Part shown: positions 57,195-60,739 of the stretch, one piece after another
Numbering within the stretch: position 1 is the stretch's first letter
Layout: each line of letters begins with the position of its first letter
Assembly (NCBI GenBank): GCA_028866435.1
Contig: JAGWIC010000005.1
Location: forward strand, 1 to 60,739
Origin: Lysobacteraceae bacterium
GTDB taxonomy: Bacteria; Pseudomonadota; Gammaproteobacteria; Xanthomonadales; Rhodanobacteraceae
Direction of reading: 5' to 3'
Length of the DNA stretch: 60,739 nt
Program-made: the position numbers and the translations under genes
The notes under the pieces: model-generated
What the model saw: only the letters and a program-made list of their open reading frames with translations
What the model was told of the DNA's origin: nothing
Databases searched by the model: none

Positions 57195-59465
57195 ATGGAT
57201 GTCTCCTACCTGATCGACCCGCTCAACGAGGCGCAGCGCGAAGCGGTCTGCGCGCCCGCCGGCCATTACCTGGTGCTGGCCGGCGCCGGTTCGGGCAAGA
57301 CCCGCGTGCTCACCCACCGCATCGGCTGGCTGACCCGGGCCGAACAGGTGCCGCCGTGGGCGATTCTCGCCGTCACCTTCACCAACAAGGCCGCCGGCGA
57401 AATGCGCGCACGGCTGGACACGCTGATCCCGGGCGGCACCCAGGGCCTGACCGTGGGCACCTTCCACGGCATCGCGCATCGCCTGCTGCGCCGGCACTGG
57501 CGCGACGCCGGCCTGCCGGAGGCCTTCCAGATCCTCGACGCCGACGATCAGCTGCGGCTGGTCAAGCGGGTGGTCGCCGGGCTGGGCCTGGACGAGGCGA
57601 AGTACCCGCCGCGCCAGGCCAGCTGGCAGATCAACCACTGGAAGGACGAAGGCAAGCGCCCCGGCAGCATCGAGCATCGCGATCACCCGGTCACCCACAC
57701 CATGGTGCAGATCTACCAGGCCTACGAGGCGGCCTGCCAGCGCGCCGGCCTGGTCGACTTCGCCGAACTGCTGTTGCGCGCGCACGAGTTGTGGCTGAAG
57801 AGCCCCTCGATACTCGAGCATTACCAGCAGCGCTGGCGCTACCTGCTGGTGGACGAGTTCCAGGACACCAACACCCTGCAATACGCCTGGATCCGCGTGC
57901 TCGCCGGCAGCAGCGGCCAGGTCTTCGTGGTCGGCGACGACGACCAGGCGATCTACGGCTGGCGCGGCGCCAAAGTCGAGAACGTACAGCAGTTCCTGCG
58001 CGACTTTCCCGGCGCCAGGACGATCAAGCTGGAACAGAATTACCGCTCCACCTCGACCATCCTCAAGGCCGCCAACAGCGTGATCGCGCGCAACGGCAGC
58101 CGCCTCGGCAAGCAGCTGTGGACCGCCGGCGACGAGGGCGAGCGCATCGCGCTGTATGCCGCCTACAACGAGCAGGACGAGGCGCGCTTCGTGATCGAGC
58201 GCATCCGCGAATACATCGCCGAGCATGGCCGGGCCAGGGATTGCGCGATCCTGTACCGCTCGAACGCGCAGTCGCGCAACTTCGAGGAACAGCTGGTCCA
58301 GCGCAACCTGCCCTACCGCGTCTACGGCGGCCAGCGCTTCTTCGACCGCGCCGAGGTCAAGGACGCGCTGGCCTATCTACGGCTTTCCGCCAACCGCCAT
58401 GACGACGCGGCCTTCGAGCGGGCGGTGAACACGCCCACGCGCGGCATCGGCGATCGCACGCTGGACGTGCTGCGGCGGCGCGCGCGCGACGGCAACACCT
58501 CGATGTGGGAAGCCGCCCTGCTCGAACTGGCGGGCGCCAGCGAACTGGCCGGGCGCGCGAAGAACGCGGTCAAGGCGTTCCTTGTGCTGATCGACGGCAT
58601 GGCACGCACGTTCGCGGGGTCCGGAACAGGCGCATCGGAATTCGTCAGAGCGGAAGCCGCGCCGGATGCGGTTGCTGTTGCGGATGCCGAATCCCCAATC
58701 CCGAATCCCGGCCTCACCCTCGCCGAGCAGATCGACCACGCGATCACCCATACCGGGCTGCGCGATTTCTACGAGAAGGACAGCCGTGGCAACGCCGAGT
58801 CGCGGGTGGAGAACCTCGACGAGCTGGTCAACGTGGCCAGCCGCTTCGAGCGCAGCGCCGAGGACATCGACGCCGGCCTGGGCGAACTCGGCGCCTTCCT
58901 CTCGCATGCCACGCTGGAAGCCGGCGAGAACCAGGGTGAGGCATGGGACGACTGCGTGCAGCTGATGACGCTGCACTCGGCCAAGGGGCTGGAGTTCCCG
59001 GTGGTGTTCCTGGTCGGCATGGAGGAGGGCCTGTTTCCCAGCCAGCGCTCGGTCGACGACGAAGGCCGGCTGGAGGAGGAACGGCGACTGGCCTATGTCG
59101 GCATCACCCGTGCCCGCGAAAAGCTGGTCGTCACGCACGCCGAGTCGCGCCGCATGCACGGCACCGAGATGCTGGCGCGGCCCTCGCGCTTTCTCGGCGA
59201 GGTGCCGGCCGAGCTGGTCGACGAAGTGCGCCCGCGGGTGCAGGTGAGCCGGCCGATGTATGCCGGCGGCCAGCGCGGGACCGCGTCATTGGCGGAAGAA
59301 GCCCTGCCGGTGAAGCTCGGCCAGCGGGTCAGCCACCCCAGCTTCGGCGAGGGGGTCGTGCTCAGCGCCGAAGGCAGCGGCGCGCATACGCGGCTGCAGG
59401 TGAACTTCGAGGGCGCCGGCAGCAAGTGGCTGGTGGCGGCGTACGCGAACCTGACCGTCCTGTAG
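57195..59465 (+). CDS. uvrD: DNA helicase II (UvrD)
   Basis: UvrD is a 3'-5' SF1 helicase of nucleotide excision and mismatch repair. The 756-residue protein has N-E-A-Q-R-E-A-V at the Q motif, Walker A A-G-A-G-S-G-K-T near residues 29-36, V-D-E-F-Q-D-T-N, G-D-D-D-Q-A-I-Y-G-W-R-G-A, Q-N-Y-R-S, L-M-T-L-H-S-A-K-G-L-E-F and Y-V-G-I-T-R-A. A C-terminal Tudor-like domain (V-S-H-P-S-F-G-E-G-V-V) that binds RNA polymerase favours UvrD/PcrA over Rep. Residues about 481-505 are encoded by a repeat-derived insert. Confidence 0.95.
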   Translation: MDVSYLIDPLNEAQREAVCAPAGHYLVLAGAGSGKTRVLTHRIGWLTRAEQVPPWAILAVTFTNKAAGEMRARLDTLIPGGTQGLTVGTFHGIAHRLLRRHWRDAGLPEAFQILDADDQLRLVKRVVAGLGLDEAKYPPRQASWQINHWKDEGKRPGSIEHRDHPVTHTMVQIYQAYEAACQRAGLVDFAELLLRAHELWLKSPSILEHYQQRWRYLLVDEFQDTNTLQYAWIRVLAGSSGQVFVVGDDDQAIYGWRGAKVENVQQFLRDFPGARTIKLEQNYRSTSTILKAANSVIARNGSRLGKQLWTAGDEGERIALYAAYNEQDEARFVIERIREYIAEHGRARDCAILYRSNAQSRNFEEQLVQRNLPYRVYGGQRFFDRAEVKDALAYLRLSANRHDDAAFERAVNTPTRGIGDRTLDVLRRRARDGNTSMWEAALLELAGASELAGRAKNAVKAFLVLIDGMARTFAGSGTGASEFVRAEAAPDAVAVADAESPIPNPGLTLAEQIDHAITHTGLRDFYEKDSRGNAESRVENLDELVNVASRFERSAEDIDAGLGELGAFLSHATLEAGENQGEAWDDCVQLMTLHSAKGLEFPVVFLVGMEEGLFPSQRSVDDEGRLEEERRLAYVGITRAREKLVVTHAESRRMHGTEMLARPSRFLGEVPAELVDEVRPRVQVSRPMYAGGQRGTASLAEEALPVKLGQRVSHPSFGEGVVLSAEGSGAHTRLQVNFEGAGSKWLVAAYANLTVL
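58637..58709 (+). repeat. 73-bp cassette-end relic inside uvrD
   Basis: The left 17 bases, GGAATTCGTCAGAGCGG, match the inner left end of the accB-accC cassette at 15 of 17 positions. The right 22 bases, starting CGAATCCCCAATCCCG, match its right-end tract at 21 of 22. The ORF-containing interior is missing. The piece is translated in frame as a Pro/Ala-rich loop (A-E-S-P-I-P-N-P-G near its end). It looks like an internally deleted copy. Confidence 0.65.
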
Positions 59466-59609
59466 CCCGCGATCGCGCCGGCACACCGCTTCGCCGGCCG
59501 GCTGCCGAGCGCCTGCACAAATGCCACATGAACGCGGAAACGCCGGCCCGAAACTCCGGGCGGGCGGACGCGTTCGCAGTCAGGTCCCCGCCCGCCACGA
59601 AGCCACCGC

Positions 59610-59963
59610 ATGAAATCGCCCCTGACCACCGCAAGCCCGTCGGACTACACCCGGCTGGACGACAATATCTGTGTCCACATCTTCACCGCCTCGGCGGCGA
59701 TGGTCGGTGTCTGCCTCACCGTGATCGGCATCATCCGGGTGGTGATCGCGATGCGCCATTCCGACCGGGTCGCCGAGGACATGCTGGCGGTCAACGCCCT
59801 GCTGTACCTGGCTTCCTGCCTGCTGTCCTACTGGGCCCTGCGCACCCGCCGACCGGCGCGGAACTATCGGCTCGAACGCGTGGCCGACGTCCTGTTCCTG
59901 CTCTCGCTGACCCTCACGGCGATCAGCGCCAGCTACATGACCTGGGCCATTTCGGCGCACTGA
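59610..59963 (+). CDS. Small hypothetical membrane protein
   Basis: I do not recognise this 117-residue protein. It has three hydrophobic segments: about residues 25-47 (A-S-A-A-M-V-G-V-C-L-T-V-I-G-I-I), 58-77 and 92-113. It carries no catalytic motif. The ATG at 59610 is chosen as it leaves a short polar N-terminus before the first helix. It lies 144 bp after uvrD and is convergent with hemY. Confidence 0.7.
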   Translation: MKSPLTTASPSDYTRLDDNICVHIFTASAAMVGVCLTVIGIIRVVIAMRHSDRVAEDMLAVNALLYLASCLLSYWALRTRRPARNYRLERVADVLFLLSLTLTAISASYMTWAISAH

Positions 59964-59985
59964 GCGCCGTGTGCCACAACCCGCG

Positions 59986-60739
59986 TCATTCGCGAAGACG
60001 GGGCACGCCGTGCTCGTTGCGCTCTTCGATGGCGACCGGACGGGTGTCGATCTGGCCGGCCGTGGCGGCCTGCGGCAACGGCACCGTCGCCTCGCCACGA
60101 CCGAGCGCCAGCGCGTTGCGATAGCAGCGCTGGGCCTGGGCCGCATCGCCCTGGCCGGCATACGCATCGCCGAGCGCCTCCCAGCCGGCGGCGCTCGGCG
60201 ACAGCGCCAGCGCGCGTTGCAGGTACTGGTAAGCCTTGCCCCACAGCTTGATGCGCGTGCACATGCGGCCCAGCGTGAGCAACACGCTGGGGTCGTTCGG
60301 GTGTGCGTCGAGCCAGCCCTCGGCACGCCGCAGCCGCGGCTCGATGTCGTCGCCGGCCAGGCTGCCGTAGGTCGCGACCAGCTGCGGCGACCATTCGCGA
60401 CGCAACGCGGATTCCAGCTCGTCCATCGCCGGCAGCAGCAGGCCGAATGCGGCGGCGCGGCGTGCATAGGCATCGACCGCCGCCACCACCCGCCGCTGTT
60501 GCCGGGGCAGTTGCGACCACAGCGTGTTGAGCGCGGCGCCATCGGCGGCGGCCTGGATGCTCGCGCTCAGCACCCGCGCTTCCAGCAGCGCGCCGGCGCG
60601 GCTGCCCAGCGCGCCGCTTTTCTGCAACGGCTCCAGTCCTTCGCGGGCGCGGCGCAGTTCGTTGCTGGCCAGCGCCGCCAGCACCAGTTCACGCCAGCCT
60701 CCGGGGGGCAGCGTGCCTTTTTCGGATTCGGGCAGCAGC
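59986..60739 (-). CDS. hemY: HemY-like TPR membrane protein, 3' part
   Basis: The frame enters from the right edge and its 5' part is outside the window. The 250 residues seen resemble the C-terminal half of gammaproteobacterial HemY: W-R-E-L-V-L-A-A-L, then tetratricopeptide-type helices (H-P-N-D-P-S-V-L-L-T-L-G-R-M and Y-Q-Y-L-Q-R-A-L-A-L-S-P). HemY is an inner membrane protein usually encoded after hemC-hemD-hemX; its role in haem synthesis is unclear. The upstream het genes are not visible here. Confidence 0.82.
   Translation of the reverse strand, partial: LLPESEKGTLPPGGWRELVLAALASNELRRAREGLEPLQKSGALGSRAGALLEARVLSASIQAAADGAALNTLWSQLPRQQRRVVAAVDAYARRAAAFGLLLPAMDELESALRREWSPQLVATYGSLAGDDIEPRLRRAEGWLDAHPNDPSVLLTLGRMCTRIKLWGKAYQYLQRALALSPSAAGWEALGDAYAGQGDAAQAQRCYRNALALGRGEATVPLPQAATAGQIDTRPVAIEERNEHGVPRLRE

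Overview
The window looks like a chromosomal housekeeping segment from a high-GC gammaproteobacterium of the Xanthomonadaceae/Rhodanobacteraceae group (Rhodanobacter, Dyella or Frateuria-like). Pointers are a short-form adenylate kinase, a PPi-dependent phosphofructokinase beside mpl and adk, the orders thiE-hemL and prmA-(zinc-ribbon protein)-fis-purH, a pcm-tolC-waaA-lpxL block, a CIRCE-controlled groESL, GTAG-type REP palindromes, and a C-rich-loop small RNA just after polA that resembles sX13 of Xanthomonas. This is inferred from gene content; no rRNA gene is inside the window. No prophage, plasmid, CRISPR array, tRNA or classical IS transposase was seen.

Layout. Positions 1-165 hold, on the minus strand, what looks like an rRNA-operon promoter and leader with boxA; the operon would run off the left edge. 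Then come a small unknown gene, rubredoxin, thiE-hemL, and a leftward block adk-mpl-LON domain-SDR-argD-gloA. From 8.7 to 17.1 kb lies a rightward group rich in pyrophosphate enzymes: PPi-PFK, PfkB, H+-pumping pyrophosphatase and soluble pyrophosphatase, with a prolyl oligopeptidase and a prolyl-4-hydroxylase-like oxygenase between them. From 17.4 to 31 kb are redox enzymes, an Asp/Asn hydroxylase-like protein, a TetR regulator divergent from pcm-tolC, and an envelope block (waaA, lpxL, two glycosyltransferases, an O-antigen ligase, zinc finger, YceI, nitroreductase, ELM1-like protein). From 31 to 41 kb are a propeller-GGDEF sensor, glnE, an LTA-synthase-like sulfatase and groEL-groES. From 41.6 kb come cutA, dsbD, a TlpA-like thioredoxin, aroQ, accB, a four-helix-bundle ORF, accC, prmA, a DUF3426 protein, fis, purH, GNAT, EamA, a DUF2782 protein, polA, the small RNA, DUF3185, uvrD, a small membrane protein and the 3' part of hemY.

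Most unusual is a 444-bp unit (45842-46285) that fills the accB-accC gap. It encodes one S23/four-helix-bundle protein and is bounded by 38-bp terminal inverted repeats (32 of 38 identical, no gaps) built from GGGATTC tracts. It seems to have removed the ribosome binding site of accC. A 73-bp piece with matching ends lies in frame inside uvrD (58637-58709), which suggests a small mobile family with internally deleted copies. Separately, a perfect REP inverted pair (two 34-nt arms) sits in frame inside polA, in the linker between the 5' nuclease and Klenow parts, and a second REP pair follows accC. ThiE has lost four residues expected to bind substrate and metal, and DsbD carries two copies of its N-terminal domain.

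Coordinates were worked out by hand. Start codons are choices made from ribosome binding sites and family alignments, and alternatives are stated.
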